NCBI GenBank assembly: GCA_019119335.1
Contig: DWXF01000044.1
Location: forward strand, 1 to 64,000
Reading direction: 5' to 3'
Source of the DNA: Candidatus Flavonifractor merdavium
GTDB lineage: Bacteria > Bacillota > Clostridia > Oscillospirales > Oscillospiraceae
Length of the DNA: 64,000 nucleotides
The translations under genes were made by a program, and so were the position numbers. The first letter of the stretch is position 1, and each line of letters opens with the position of its first letter. Below, one piece after another: positions 24,952 through 36,700 of the stretch. A model generated the notes under the pieces. The model did no database searches, was not told where the DNA came from, and saw only the letters and a list, made by a program, of their open reading frames with translations.

Positions 24952-26283
24952 ATGCCGAGCAGTAAAGAGGATATCATCCGCCTGGTCCGGGAGGAGGGTA
25001 TCGAGTTCATCCGCCTGCAGTTCACCGATATTTTCGGCCAGCTGAAGAACGTGGCCATCACCGCCTCCCAGATTGAAAAGGCGGTGAATAACCAGTGTAT
25101 GTTTGACGGCTCCTCCATTGAGGGCTTTGTCCGCATCGACGAATCCGACCAGTATCTGTATCCCGACCTGAAGTCCTTCCGGGTGTTTCCCTGGCGGCCC
25201 AGCCACGGCAAGGTGGCCCGGCTGATCTGCGACGTCCACAATACCGACGGCTCTCCCTTTGCCGGCGACCCCCGCTATGTGCTCAAGCGGGCCATTCAGA
25301 AGGCCCACGACATGGGCTTTGAGTCCTTCAACGTGGGTCCCGAGGCGGAGTTTTTCCTGTTCCAGACCGACGACGAGGGCAAGCCCACTACCAAGACCAA
25401 CGACGAGGCGGGCTATTTCGACCTGGGCCCCCTGGACCACGGGGAATCCACCCGCCGGGAGATCTGCATGGCTCTGGAGGCCATGAAGTTTGAGATCGAG
25501 GCCTCCCATCATGAGTGCGCCCAGGGCCAGCATGAGATCGACTTCAAGTACGAGGAGGCCCTCCACGCCGCCGACAACATCATGACCTTCAAGCTGGCGG
25601 TCAAGACCCTGGCCCAGAAGAACGGCCTGCACGCCACCTTCATGCCCAAGCCCATCTTCGGTGTGGCAGGTTCGGGCATGCACACCAACATGTCCCTGTT
25701 CCGCAACGGCAAGAATGTGTTCTACGACCCCAACGGGGAGCGGGGGCTGTCCAAGGAGGCCTACTCCTTCATCGCGGGCCTTCTGGCCCATGTGAAGGGC
25801 ATGGCGGCCATCACCAACCCCCTGGTGAATTCCTACAAGCGGCTGGTGCCCGGCTATGAGGCCCCCTGCTACCTGGCCTGGTCGGCCTCCAACCGTTCCG
25901 CCCTCATCCGCATCCCCGCCTCCCGCGGTCAGTCCACCCGGGTGGAGCTGCGCTCCCCCGATCCCTCCTGCAACCCCTATCTGGCCTTTGCCGTGTGTCT
26001 GGCCGCCGGTCTGGACGGCATCGAGAAGGGGCTGACGCCCCCTGCCGAGATCACCGAGAACATTTACGCCATGGACGACGCCACCCGGAAGGCCCACGGC
26101 ATCGAGAGCCTGCCCGGCTCGCTGGAGGAGGCCATCGCCGCCCTGGAGGGCGACCAGTTGATCCTGGACACCCTGGGCGAGCATGTTGCTGCCAACTATA
26201 TTGAGGGCAAGAAGAAGGAGTGGGAGGAATACCGCACCCGGGTGTCCTCCTGGGAGCGGGAGAAGTACATCATCAACTATTGA
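24952..26283 (+). CDS. glnA: glutamine synthetase (type I)
   Basis: [88 protein letters not shown]. Confidence 0.96.
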   Translation: MPSSKEDIIRLVREEGIEFIRLQFTDIFGQLKNVAITASQIEKAVNNQCMFDGSSIEGFVRIDESDQYLYPDLKSFRVFPWRPSHGKVARLICDVHNTDGSPFAGDPRYVLKRAIQKAHDMGFESFNVGPEAEFFLFQTDDEGKPTTKTNDEAGYFDLGPLDHGESTRREICMALEAMKFEIEASHHECAQGQHEIDFKYEEALHAADNIMTFKLAVKTLAQKNGLHATFMPKPIFGVAGSGMHTNMSLFRNGKNVFYDPNGERGLSKEAYSFIAGLLAHVKGMAAITNPLVNSYKRLVPGYEAPCYLAWSASNRSALIRIPASRGQSTRVELRSPDPSCNPYLAFAVCLAAGLDGIEKGLTPPAEITENIYAMDDATRKAHGIESLPGSLEEAIAALEGDQLILDTLGEHVAANYIEGKKKEWEEYRTRVSSWEREKYIINY

Positions 26284-26321
26284 TCGTGCGCCGTCAGCTC
26301 CGGGAGCGGGGGTGAGAGAGC

Positions 26322-26852
26322 TTGGATCAGGTGCTTGTGGCCTTTGAAAGTGAAAAGACCTGCCGCCGGATCAGGGAGATTCTGGAGTGCTCCGGTACGG
26401 CCAGCTGTCTGGTCTGCCGCTCGGGGGATCAGGTGCGGCGGCTGGTAAACAAGCGTCATATCGCCGCCGTGGTCTGCGGCTTCAAGCTGGCGGATGAGAC
26501 GGCGGCCGACGTGCTGGAGGATCTGCCCCCCTTCTGTGCCATGCTGGTGCTGGCCCCTCAGGACCAGCTGGATCTGCTGCGGAGAGACCGCCTGCTTCCG
26601 CTGCCCGCCCCCACCTCCCGGGGCGCGCTGCTGGAGGGAGTGGAGCGGCTGCTCCAGATGGGCCGGGAGGCGGAACGGGCCCTGTCCCGCCGGGACGGGG
26701 CGGAGCGGGCGCTGATCGAGCGGGCCAAGGCCCTGCTGATGACCCGGGATGCCATGACCGAGGAGGAGGCCCATCACTTCCTTCAGAAAAAGAGCATGGA
26801 CCAGGGGGCCAAGCTGGTCCATGTGGCCCGGCAGGTGCTGGAAACGCCCTGA
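26322..26852 (+). CDS. ANTAR-domain response regulator / RNA antiterminator
   Basis: C-terminal ALIERAKALLMTRDAMTEEEAHHFLQKKSMDQGAKLVHVARQVLE is ANTAR-like; N-terminal pseudo-receiver fold. Start codon assigned as TTG at 26322. Confidence 0.88.
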   Translation: MDQVLVAFESEKTCRRIREILECSGTASCLVCRSGDQVRRLVNKRHIAAVVCGFKLADETAADVLEDLPPFCAMLVLAPQDQLDLLRRDRLLPLPAPTSRGALLEGVERLLQMGREAERALSRRDGAERALIERAKALLMTRDAMTEEEAHHFLQKKSMDQGAKLVHVARQVLETP

Positions 26853-26940
26853 AACGCATAGGATGAATCGCACAGTGGTCCTTTGGCGGCAGTTCTGCGG
26901 GACTGCCGCCCTTCCGTATACCTGGAGGAGGGGGTCGGAT

Positions 26941-27747
26941 ATGCGATTCATCAAAATGCAGGGGCTGGGCAACGATTATATTTTTCTCAACTGTCTGGAG
27001 GGCGGGCCGGAGAGGCTGCCGGAGCTGGCGGCGGCCCTCAGCGACCGGCACTTCGGGCCGGGGGCCGACGGGCTCATCTGCCTGTTTCCCTCCCGGCGGG
27101 GGGACTTCGCCATGCGGATGTTCAACGCCGACGGCTCGGAGGGGGAGATGTGCGGCAACGGCATCCGCTGTCTGGGCAAGCTGATCCGGGACTGGGGGCT
27201 GAGCAGCCGGACCCGGCTGGTGATCGAGACCAAAGCGGGGCTGCGTCTGGTGGAGCTGCTGGATGGGACGGACCGGGAACGGACCGTCCGGGTGGATATG
27301 GGCGTGCCGGAGGTGGGGACGCCGCTGGAGCCGGAGGCGGCCGGCCGCCGCTGGCGGCTGACGCCGGTATCCATGGGCAACCCCCACGGCGTGGTTTTCC
27401 TGGAGAACATAGACGGCCTGGACCTGGAAACGGTGGGTCCCGCCCTGGAGCAGCACCCCGCCTTTCCCGGCGGAATCAATGTGGAATTTGTGCAGGTAAT
27501 CACCCGCGACTGCCTGCGGATGCGGGTTTGGGAGCGGGGCAGCGGGGAGACCCTGGCCTGCGGCACCGGGGCCTGCGCCGCCCTGGCGGCGGCGGTGTCC
27601 GCCGGACGGGCGGAGCCGGCGGCTCAGGTGGAGCTGCCCGGCGGCGTTCTGGAGGTCCGCTGGGACCGCCAGAGCGGCCATATGCAGCTCACCGGACCGG
27701 CGGTGACGGTATATGAGGGGGAATACCCCTGGAAAACGGATGAATAA
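26941..27747 (+). CDS. dapF: diaminopimelate epimerase
   Basis: [54 protein letters not shown] (both catalytic Cys motifs). Confidence 0.96.
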   Translation: MRFIKMQGLGNDYIFLNCLEGGPERLPELAAALSDRHFGPGADGLICLFPSRRGDFAMRMFNADGSEGEMCGNGIRCLGKLIRDWGLSSRTRLVIETKAGLRLVELLDGTDRERTVRVDMGVPEVGTPLEPEAAGRRWRLTPVSMGNPHGVVFLENIDGLDLETVGPALEQHPAFPGGINVEFVQVITRDCLRMRVWERGSGETLACGTGACAALAAAVSAGRAEPAAQVELPGGVLEVRWDRQSGHMQLTGPAVTVYEGEYPWKTDE

Positions 27748-27760
27748 AGGAGAGAGAAAC

Positions 27761-28978
27761 ATGGTGACCATCAACGAAAACTATCAGAGGCTGCCGGGCA
27801 GCTATCTGTTCTCCGAGATCGCCCGCCGGGTGGCGGCCTATTCCGAGGCCAACCCGTCCAAGCGGCTTATCCGCCTGGGCATCGGCGACGTGACCCGGCC
27901 CCTGGCCCCGGCGGTGACCCAGGCCATGCACCAGGCGGTGGACGAGATGGCCACCGTGACGGGCTTCCACGGCTACGGTCCGGAGCAGGGCTACGCCTTC
28001 CTCCGGGAGGCCATCGCCAAAGAGGACTATCAGGCCAGAGGGGCGGACATCACCCCCGATGAGATCTTCGTCTCTGACGGCGCCAAGAGCGACTGCGGCA
28101 ACATCGGGGATATTTTCGGTGTGGACAACGTGGTGGCGGTGTGCGACCCGGTGTACCCCGTCTATGTGGACACCAACGCCATGGCGGGCCGGGCGGGCCA
28201 TTACGACGGGGACAAGGGCCGCTGGGACCGGCTGGTCTATATGCCCTGCGTGGCGGAGAACGGCTTTTCCCCCGACATCCCCAGCCAGCCGGTGGACCTG
28301 ATCTACCTGTGCTTCCCCAACAACCCCACCGGCGCGGTGGCTACCCGGGCGCAGCTGCAGGCCTGGGTAGACCACGCCAACGCCACCGGCGCGGTGATCC
28401 TGTTTGACAGCGCCTACGAGGCCTTCATCACCGACCCGGCCATCCCTCACAGTATCTTTGAGATCCCGGGGGCCAAAACCTGCGCCATCGAGTTCCGCTC
28501 CTTCTCCAAAACCGCCGGCTTTACCGGCACCCGCTGCGCCTACACTGTCATTCCCAAGGACCTGGTACGGGGGGGCGTGGCCCTCAACGGCATGTGGAAC
28601 CGCCGCCAGTGTACCAAGTTCAACGGCGCTCCCTATGTGGTGCAGCGGGGGGCCGCCGCCATTTACACCCCGGAGGGGCGGGCCCAGGTCAGGGAGACCA
28701 TCGGCTATTACCTGAATAACGCCAGGGTAATCCGGGAAGGCTTAGCGGGGGCGGGTCTTACCGTGTGCGGTGGGGAGAACTCCCCCTATGTCTGGGCCAG
28801 AACGCCGGACGGCTTGGGCTCCTGGGCGTTTTTCGACCGCCTGCTCCAGCAGGCCAACGTGGTGACCACCCCCGGCGCGGGCTTCGGCCCCAGCGGTGAG
28901 GGGTATATCCGCCTCACCGCCTTCGGCGGGGCGGAGGACACCGTGGAAGCGGTGGAGCGCATCAAGGCCATTTTGTAA
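27761..28978 (+). CDS. dapL: LL-diaminopimelate aminotransferase
   Basis: [72 protein letters not shown]. Confidence 0.96.
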   Translation: MVTINENYQRLPGSYLFSEIARRVAAYSEANPSKRLIRLGIGDVTRPLAPAVTQAMHQAVDEMATVTGFHGYGPEQGYAFLREAIAKEDYQARGADITPDEIFVSDGAKSDCGNIGDIFGVDNVVAVCDPVYPVYVDTNAMAGRAGHYDGDKGRWDRLVYMPCVAENGFSPDIPSQPVDLIYLCFPNNPTGAVATRAQLQAWVDHANATGAVILFDSAYEAFITDPAIPHSIFEIPGAKTCAIEFRSFSKTAGFTGTRCAYTVIPKDLVRGGVALNGMWNRRQCTKFNGAPYVVQRGAAAIYTPEGRAQVRETIGYYLNNARVIREGLAGAGLTVCGGENSPYVWARTPDGLGSWAFFDRLLQQANVVTTPGAGFGPSGEGYIRLTAFGGAEDTVEAVERIKAIL

Positions 28979-29113
28979 GCATGAGGGCGTCCGGCCTATG
29001 GGTCCGGGCGCCCTCTGTTGCTCTTGCGTTTTTTTCCCCCGGCGGGTATGATAGAGAAGATCCGCCGGAGGGGCAGCGCCCCCGGCGGGAATTTCAGAAA
29101 TTGGTGATGACCC

Positions 29114-29863
29114 TTGAGACAAGTGATTCGAGTGGCGGGCAGGCTGCTGCTGGTCTGCCTGATTCTGGCGGCTGCGGCGCTGGCCGCGCTGGCGGTGCTG
29201 CGGTGGCGGGGCCTGCTGTTGCTCTCCCACGAGTCTAACCCGGACCAGTGGGAGGTGTTCGGGGTGGACGTGTCCTCCTACCAGGGGGTGGTGGACTGGC
29301 CCGTGCTGGCGGCACAGGGGGTGGACTTCGCCTTCATTAAAGCCACCGAGGGCTCCACCCTGCGGGACGGGCGGTTTGCCGACAACTGGACGGGGGCCCA
29401 GGCCGCCGGAGTGCGGGCGGGGGCCTACCACTTCCTCAGCTACGACACCCCCGGGGAGACCCAGGCGGACAACTTTATCGACCTGGTGCCGGTAACCGAG
29501 GGGGCTCTGCCTCCGGTGGTGGACATCGAATTTTACGGGGATTATCTGGAGCAGCCCCCGGAAAAGGAGCACGTGCGCTCCATTCTGGACCCGCTGCTGG
29601 AGCGGCTGGAGGCCCACTACGGGGTAAAGCCCATCCTCTATGTCACCTACCGCTCCTACTACCTCTATCTGGCGGGGAGCGGGTACGGGGAGTACCCCAT
29701 CTGGTGCTCCAGCCCCACGGTGTTTCCCCTGGTGCCGGGCTGGGACTTCTGGCAGTACTCCCATACCGCCCGGCTGGAAGGGTATGACGGCAGCCAGGAC
29801 CGCATTGACCTGAACATCTTCCGGGGCAGTCGGGAGCAGTTCCAGCGCTTTGGTCTGGCGTAA
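29114..29863 (+). CDS. GH25-family lysozyme/muramidase with N-terminal TM
   Basis: FGVDVSSYQGVVDWPVLAAQGVDFAFIKATEGSTLRD, AGAYHFLSYDTPGETQADNF, PPVVDIEFYGDY. Confidence 0.9.
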   Translation: MRQVIRVAGRLLLVCLILAAAALAALAVLRWRGLLLLSHESNPDQWEVFGVDVSSYQGVVDWPVLAAQGVDFAFIKATEGSTLRDGRFADNWTGAQAAGVRAGAYHFLSYDTPGETQADNFIDLVPVTEGALPPVVDIEFYGDYLEQPPEKEHVRSILDPLLERLEAHYGVKPILYVTYRSYYLYLAGSGYGEYPIWCSSPTVFPLVPGWDFWQYSHTARLEGYDGSQDRIDLNIFRGSREQFQRFGLA

Positions 29864-29933
29864 CGTCCCCTTCTATTTTTCCCCTTTTTCTGGTATACTC
29901 TTTATAACCTGTGATTGTGCGCGGGAGGTCAGC

Positions 29934-30848
29934 ATGGAACAGTTGGAAAGATTGGCTCAGACCCTTCGGACGCGGCTGCCGGAGCTGGAGCTGCGGGAAA
30001 ACGAGCCCATGAGCCGCCACACCACCTTCCGTATCGGCGGCCCCGCCCGCCTGATGGCCCTGCCCAGGGACCGGAAGGAGGCGGCGGCTGCGGTGCGGGC
30101 GGCGGCCGAGCTGGGCATACGGCCCTTTTTCCTGGGCAACGGCAGCAATCTGCTGGTGGCTGACGGGGGCTATGAGGGCTTTATTGTCAAGCTCACCGGC
30201 CTGGATCAGACCAGGGTGGTCAACCGCCGCCTGCGGGCGGAGAGCGGCATTTCCCTGGCCCGGCTGGCTATGGCGGCCTGGGGCCGTGGTCTCACCGGCC
30301 TGGAATTTGCCCATGGTATTCCCGGCACCCTTGGCGGCGGCGTCGCCATGAACGCCGGCGCCTACGGCGGCGAGATGTCCCAGGTACTCACCGCCGTCAC
30401 CTTCCTGGACGAGGCGGGCCAGGTGATTACCCTGCCCGCTCAGGAGTGCGCTCTCACCTACCGCCACAGTCTGTTTACCGACCACCCGGAGCGGCTCATT
30501 TTGGAGGCCGAGTTTGAACTGGCCCAGGGCGTCCCCACCCTCATCAAGATAAGAATGGATGAGTTGGCCCAGAAGAGACGCGCCAAGCAGCCCCTGGACC
30601 AGCCCAGCGCAGGCAGCACCTTCAAGCGGCCGGAGGGCCACTTTGCCGCCGCCCTCATTGAGCAGTGCGGCCTGAAGGGCCTGTCGGTGGGGGGCGCCCA
30701 GGTGTCGGAAAAGCACGCCGGCTTTGTGGTCAACCGGGGCGGAGCTACGGCGGAGGATGTGCTCCGGCTGATGGAGCAGGTGCGTGAGCGGGTGCTCCGG
30801 GACACCGGCGTGGAGCTGGAGCCGGAAGTAAAGCTTTTGGGATTTTGA
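29934..30848 (+). CDS. murB: UDP-N-acetylenolpyruvoylglucosamine reductase
   Basis: HTTFRIGGPARLMALP, LGNGSNLLVADGGYEGFIVKL, GIPGTLGGGVAMNAGAYGGEM, QPSAGSTFKRPEG. Confidence 0.95.
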   Translation: MEQLERLAQTLRTRLPELELRENEPMSRHTTFRIGGPARLMALPRDRKEAAAAVRAAAELGIRPFFLGNGSNLLVADGGYEGFIVKLTGLDQTRVVNRRLRAESGISLARLAMAAWGRGLTGLEFAHGIPGTLGGGVAMNAGAYGGEMSQVLTAVTFLDEAGQVITLPAQECALTYRHSLFTDHPERLILEAEFELAQGVPTLIKIRMDELAQKRRAKQPLDQPSAGSTFKRPEGHFAAALIEQCGLKGLSVGGAQVSEKHAGFVVNRGGATAEDVLRLMEQVRERVLRDTGVELEPEVKLLGF

Positions 30849-30859
30849 GGTGAGCGGCC

Positions 30860-31720
30860 ATGGATTTTATCATTATCTCCGGCCTGTCCGGGGCGGGCAA
30901 GAGTAAGGCGGCCTCCTTTCTGGAGGATACGGGGTTCTATGTGGTGGACAATATGCCCGCCGCCCTGATTCCCAAGTTCGCCGCCCTGTGCATGGCCCAG
31001 CCCGGCCGGTATGACCGGGTGGCCCTGGTGACCGATATCCGGGGGGGCCAGACCTTTGACGGGCTGTTTGACGCCCTCAACGAGCTCCACGAGATGGGCT
31101 GCGACTACAAGATCCTCTTTGTGGAGGCCAGCGTGGAGACCATCATCAAGCGGTACAAGGAGACCCGGCGGAGCCATCCGCTGTCCGGCTCCTCCCGCTC
31201 TCTGGACGAGGCGGTGCGCACTGAGCGGGCCATGCTCTCACCGGTGCGCCAGCGGGCGGAGTATATTATCGACACCAGCGTGCTCTCCACCGCCAAGCTG
31301 CGGGGGGAGGTGCTGCGGCTGTTCGGCCGGGACGGGGAGACCCCCGCCATGGCGGTGAACGTGATCTCCTTCGGCATCAAGTACGGCATCCCTATCGAGG
31401 CCGACCTGGTGCTGGACGTGCGCTTTCTGCCCAACCCCTATTACATAGCGGAGCTGCGCCATCAGACTGGGCTGGATGACGGGGTGTATAACTTCGTCTT
31501 TGGCTATCAGCAGACCAAGGACTTCATGACCCACCTGGAGGGGCTCATTGGTTTTCTGCTGCCCCAGTATGTGGAGGAGGGCAAAACCGTGCTGGTGATC
31601 GCCGTGGGCTGCACCGGCGGGCAGCACCGCTCGGTGGCCATCACCCGCGCCCTGGCCGAGTTCATCCGGCGCAAGGGCTATCAGGCCACGGAGAATCACC
31701 GGGACATGACCCGGTCGTAA
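30860..31720 (+). CDS. rapZ: RNase adapter RapZ / nucleotide-binding protein YvcJ
   Basis: IISGLSGAGKSKAASFLEDTGFYVVDNMP, RFLPNPYYIAELRHQTGLD, VAVGCTGGQHRSVAI-type C-terminus. Confidence 0.95.
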   Translation: MDFIIISGLSGAGKSKAASFLEDTGFYVVDNMPAALIPKFAALCMAQPGRYDRVALVTDIRGGQTFDGLFDALNELHEMGCDYKILFVEASVETIIKRYKETRRSHPLSGSSRSLDEAVRTERAMLSPVRQRAEYIIDTSVLSTAKLRGEVLRLFGRDGETPAMAVNVISFGIKYGIPIEADLVLDVRFLPNPYYIAELRHQTGLDDGVYNFVFGYQQTKDFMTHLEGLIGFLLPQYVEEGKTVLVIAVGCTGGQHRSVAITRALAEFIRRKGYQATENHRDMTRS

Positions 31721-31731
31721 GGAGGGATACC

Positions 31732-32748
31732 GTGAGCGAGAGCATCTTTGACCGGCGTTGGGAGCAGGGGCCCAAGGTGGTTGCCATCGGCGGAGGTACC
31801 GGCCTGTCCACCATGCTGCGGGGGTTGAAAAATCACACGAAAAATCTGACCGCCGTGGTCACGGTGGCCGACGACGGCGGCGGCTCTGGTATGCTGCGCC
31901 AGGACCTGGGGATGCCCCCGCCGGGGGATATCCGCCACTGTATGGAGGCCCTGGCCAACGCCGAGCCGGTGATGCAGCAGCTGCTGACCTACCGCTTTCC
32001 CGAAGGGTCGGGCAAACTCACCGGCCAGTCCTTCGGCAACCTGATCCTGGCCGCCCTCAACGGCATTTCCGGCTCCTTTGACGAGGCGGTGGCCAAGATG
32101 AGTCAGGTTCTGGCCATCACCGGCCGGGTGCTGCCGGTGACCACCGCCGACGTGACCCTGGAGGCCACCTTTGAAAACGGCACCAAGGTTCTGGGCGAGT
32201 CCAAGATCAGCGACTTCAAGAAGGCCCAGGACTGCCGCATCCAGAGCGTCCGACTGCTGCCCGAGCGCCCCCAGGCCCTGCCGGAGGCCATCCGGGCCAT
32301 TGAGGAGGCCGACCTGATCCTGCTGGGGCCGGGGAGTCTGTACACCAGCGTCATCCCCAACCTGCTGGTGGACGGTATCTCCGACGCGGTGCGCGCCGCC
32401 CAGGCCATCAAAATCTATATCTGCAACATCATGACCCAGGACGGGGAGACCGAGGGCATGACCGCCTCCGACCACGTGAAGGCCCTGCTGGACCACTCCG
32501 GCCCGGGGCTGGTGGACCTGTGCCTGTGCAACTCCGCCCCGGTGCGGCCCGGCCTGGTGGAGCGGTACAAGGAGGAGGACGCCGTCCCCATCGTGGTGGA
32601 TAAAGAGGCCATTGAGGCCCTGGGGGTGGAGCTGGTCACCCGGCCCCTGGCCTCCGAGACCCTGAACTACGCCCGCCACTCCTTCGCCCGGCTGTCCGCC
32701 GCGGTGATGGACCTGTACCGGGAGCGGGCCGACACAAGAATTTTCTGA
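31732..32748 (+). CDS. yvcK: gluconeogenesis factor YvcK/CofD family protein
   Basis: VVAIGGGTGLSTMLRGLKNHTKNLTAVVTVADDGGGSGMLRQDLGMPPPGDIR; between rapZ and whiA. Confidence 0.95.
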   Translation: MSESIFDRRWEQGPKVVAIGGGTGLSTMLRGLKNHTKNLTAVVTVADDGGGSGMLRQDLGMPPPGDIRHCMEALANAEPVMQQLLTYRFPEGSGKLTGQSFGNLILAALNGISGSFDEAVAKMSQVLAITGRVLPVTTADVTLEATFENGTKVLGESKISDFKKAQDCRIQSVRLLPERPQALPEAIRAIEEADLILLGPGSLYTSVIPNLLVDGISDAVRAAQAIKIYICNIMTQDGETEGMTASDHVKALLDHSGPGLVDLCLCNSAPVRPGLVERYKEEDAVPIVVDKEAIEALGVELVTRPLASETLNYARHSFARLSAAVMDLYRERADTRIF

Positions 32749-32789
32749 ATCCGCCGGGCGGCAGGCGCCCGGCGGGCTGGAGGGAACCC

Positions 32790-33686
32790 ATGTCCTTTTC
32801 ATCCGACGTGAAGGCCGAGCTGTGCCGGACCGCCCTCTCCCGGCGCTGCTGCGCCCAGGCGGAGGCCTACGGCGTGCTGCTCTACTGCGGGCAGTTTGAC
32901 GCCCGGCAGGTGCGCATTACCACCGAGTCCGCCGACTTTGCCGCCCGGCTGCCCGCCCTGTTCAAAAAGGCCTTTCAGATGACGTTTGACCGGGTGCCGG
33001 AGGAGGGAGCGGCCAAGCGGATTTTCACCCTGACGGCGGCGGACAAGCTGGCCGCCCTGGGGGAGTCCTTCGGTTACCACCCGGCGGAGTCCCTGGCCCA
33101 CCATATCAACTTCGCGGTGCTGGAGGAGGACCACTGCCGCACCGCCTTTTTCCGGGGGGCCTTTCTGGCGGGGGGCTCGGTGACCGACCCCGCCAAGCGC
33201 TATCACCTGGAGCTGGCCACCCCCCATCGCAGCGTCAGCCGGGAGCTGCGGGCCCTGATGCAGGAGGCGGGCTTCAGTCCCAAGGAGAGCTGCCGCAAGG
33301 CCAACTATATCACCTACTTCAAGCAGAGCGAGGCCATTGAGGACTTCCTCACCGCCATCGGCGCCCCTCTGGCCGCCATGGAGTTGATGAACGCCAAGGC
33401 GGAAAAGGATCTGCGGGGGAGCGTCAACCGCCGGGTGAACTGCGACGCCGCCAACCTGGACAAGGCGGTGGAGGCCGCCCAGGGCCAGATCGAGGCCATT
33501 TACCGCCTGGAGGAGCGGGGTATGCTGGAGGAGCTGCCCGACAAGCTGAAGGAGGCGGTGGATCTGCGGATGGCCCACCCGGAGATGACGCTCACCCAGC
33601 TGGCGGAGCTATGCCACCCGCCGGTGAGCAAATCCGCCTTCAACCACCGCCTGCGCAAGCTGATGGAGCTGTCCAGGCAGCCGTAA
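32790..33686 (+). CDS. whiA: DNA-binding protein WhiA
   Basis: MSFSSDVKAELCR, FFRGAFLAGGSVTDPAKRYHLEL, NRRVNCDAANLDKAVEAA, LCHPPVSKSAFNHRLRKL. Confidence 0.95.
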   Translation: MSFSSDVKAELCRTALSRRCCAQAEAYGVLLYCGQFDARQVRITTESADFAARLPALFKKAFQMTFDRVPEEGAAKRIFTLTAADKLAALGESFGYHPAESLAHHINFAVLEEDHCRTAFFRGAFLAGGSVTDPAKRYHLELATPHRSVSRELRALMQEAGFSPKESCRKANYITYFKQSEAIEDFLTAIGAPLAAMELMNAKAEKDLRGSVNRRVNCDAANLDKAVEAAQGQIEAIYRLEERGMLEELPDKLKEAVDLRMAHPEMTLTQLAELCHPPVSKSAFNHRLRKLMELSRQP

Positions 33687-33721
33687 CGTCCCCTTTCCCG
33701 GAGATTCAAAGGAGGTAGCTT

Positions 33722-36700
33722 ATGTCGTTTGTCCACCTGCATGTCCATACCGAGTTTTCCCTGCTGGACGGGGCCTGCCGCATTCCGCTGCTGGTCAAGC
33801 GGGTCAAGGAGCTGGGACAGCCTGCCGTCGCCATCACCGACCACGGGGTGATGTACGGCGTGGTGGACTTTTACAAGGCCTGCAAGGCGGAGGGGATCAA
33901 GCCCATCATCGGCTGCGAGGTGTACGTGGCTCCCCGGAGCCGCACCGACCGGGTCCATGAGCTGGACGCCGCCATGTACCACCTGATCCTCCTGTGCCGC
34001 AACGAGGAGGGCTACCGCAACCTGTGCTACCTGGACTCCTGCGCCTTTACCGAGGGCTTTTATATCAGGCCCCGCATCGACAAGGAGCTGCTGCGGCAGC
34101 ACGCCGGAGGGCTCATCGCCCTGTCGGCCTGCCAGTCGGGGGAGGTGCCCCGGCGGATTCTGGCGGGGGACTACGAGGGGGCCAAGGCGGCCGCCCTGGA
34201 AATGCGGGAGCTGTTCGGGGCGGACGGCTATTACCTGGAGCTCCAGGACCACAACCTGCCCAACGATCCCGCCATCAACCAGGGCCTCATCCGCATCCAC
34301 CAGGAGACCGGCATCCCCCTGGTGGTGACCAACGACGCCCACTACCTCCGCCGGGAGGACGCCCAGATGCAGGACACCCTCATGTGCATCCAGATGGGCA
34401 AGACAGTGGACGATCCCGGCCGGCTGAAGATGGAGACCAGCGAGCTCTACGTGAAGTCCACCGAGGAGATGGCCGCCCTCTTTCCCGATTACCCCGAGGC
34501 GGTGGAAAACACCCTGAAAATCGCGGAGCTGTGCAATATGGACTTCCAGTTCGGCACCTATCACTTGCCGGAATTCAAGCTGCCGGAGGGGTACGCCGAC
34601 GGGGACGCCTATTTTGAGAAGCTGTGTCAGGAGGGCTACCAGCGCCGCTACCCCGACGATCCGGAGGGCTACCGGGACCGGCTGGCCTACGAGATGGGGG
34701 TCATCCGGCAGATGGGGTTTGTGGACTACTTCCTCATCGTCTCCGACTTCATCGGCTATGCCAAGAGCCGGGGCGTCCCGGTGGGACCCGGCCGGGGCTC
34801 GGCGGCGGGATCCATGGTGGCCTACTGCATGAACATCACCGACGTGGACCCCATGAAATACTCCCTCTACTTCGAGCGGTTTTTGAACCCGGAGCGGGTG
34901 ACCATGCCGGATATCGACATCGACTTCTGCATCCGCCGCCGGCAGGAGGTCATTGAGTACGTCCAGAACAAGTATGGCGAGGACCACGTGGCCCAGATCG
35001 TCACCTTCGGCACCATGGCCGCCCGGGGGGCCATCCGGGATGTGGGCCGGGCCCTGAACATCCCCTACGCCGATGTGGACACGGTGGCCAAGCAGGTGCC
35101 CAGCGGCCCCGGCGCCCTCCACATCACCCTGGACGAGGCCCTGAAGCTGTCCAAGCCCCTGCGGGACAGCTACGAGGGGGATCCCCGGATCAGGGAACTC
35201 ATCGACACCGCCAAGGCCATCGAGGGGATGCCCCGCCACGCATCCACCCACGCCGCCGGGGTGGTGATCACCCGCCGGCCGGTGGTGGACTATGTGCCCC
35301 TGGCGAAAAACGACGAATCGGTGGTCACCCAGTACGTGATGACCACCCTGGAGGAACTGGGCCTGCTGAAGATGGACTTTCTGGGCCTGCGCAACCTGAC
35401 CATTCTGGACGACACGGTGAAGCTGGTACAGAAGCGCAATCCGGGCTTTTCCCTGGCGGATATTCCCGACGGGGACCCAGAGGTCTTTCAGATGCTGTCC
35501 GACGGCAGGACCTCCGGCGTGTTCCAGATGGAGTCCGCCGGCATGACCGGGGTGTGCGTGGGCCTGAAGCCCCACAGCATTGAGGACATCACCGCTATCA
35601 TCGCCCTCTACCGGCCCGGCCCCATGGAGTCCATTCCCCGGTTCATCGCGTGCAAGCACAACCCGGACAAGGTGAAGTACAAGCACCCGGCTCTGGAGCC
35701 CATCCTGTCGGTGACCTACGGCTGCATTGTCTACCAGGAGCAGGTCATTGAGATTTTCCGCCGCCTGGCGGGGTATACCATGGGCCAGGCCGACATGGTG
35801 CGCCGGGCCATCTCCAAGAAGAAGAAGGCCCAGATCGAGAAGGAGCGGCACACCTTTGTCCACGGCGACCCTGAGCGGAGCATTGCCGGCTGCGTGGCCA
35901 ACGGCATCCCCCAGCAGACTGCCGAGGACATCTATGACGAGATCGAGGCCTTCGCCCAGTACGCCTTCAACAAGGCCCACGCGGTGAGCTACGCCATCGT
36001 GGCCTACCACACCGCCTGGTTCAAGTGCCACTACACCAGGGAATATATGGCGGCTCTCCTCACCTCGGTGCTGGATTCCAGCGAGAAGGTGGCGGAGTAT
36101 ATCGCCGAGTGCAAGGAGTGCGGCATTCCGCTGCTGCCCCCCGACATCAACGAGTCCGGGGCGGACTTCACCGTGTCGGGGGACCACATCCGCTTTGGCC
36201 TGGTGGCAGTGAAGGGGGTGGGCCGGGGCTTCATCAACGCGGTGCTGGCCGAGCGGGAAAAGGCCGGGGTGTTCCGGGACTTTCCGGACTTCTGCCAGCG
36301 GATGTTTGACAGCGACCTGAACAAGCGGGTGCTGGAGAACCTCATCAAGTGTGGGGCCTTTGACAGCATGGGGGTGTTCCGCTCCCAGCTGCTGGACGCC
36401 TATGAGCCGCTGGTGGATACCATTGCCCAGAACAAGCGAAAGAACCTGGAGGGCCAGTTTGACCTGTTCGGCGGCGGGGGAGACGGGGGACAGACCGCCC
36501 CGGAGCTGCGTCTGAAGCGCATCCCCGAGTTCTCCCGCCGGGAGCTGATGACCATGGAGAAGGAGACCACCGGCCTGTACCTGTCCGGCCACCCCATGGA
36601 TGAGTACCGGGAGCTGGCCAAACAGTGTAAGGCGGCCTCTATCGGGGCCATTCTCAGTGATTTCGGCCAGGACGGGGGGCCCACCACCTTCCGGGACGAG

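Noticed and set aside
24622-26184. Minus-strand ORF 23947-26184 (745 aa) extending the response regulator across glnA
   Set aside because: Only the last ~225 codons encode the OmpR-type regulator (start MSASILIAEDD at 24621). The upstream part is antisense to the clearly coding glnA and has no domain.
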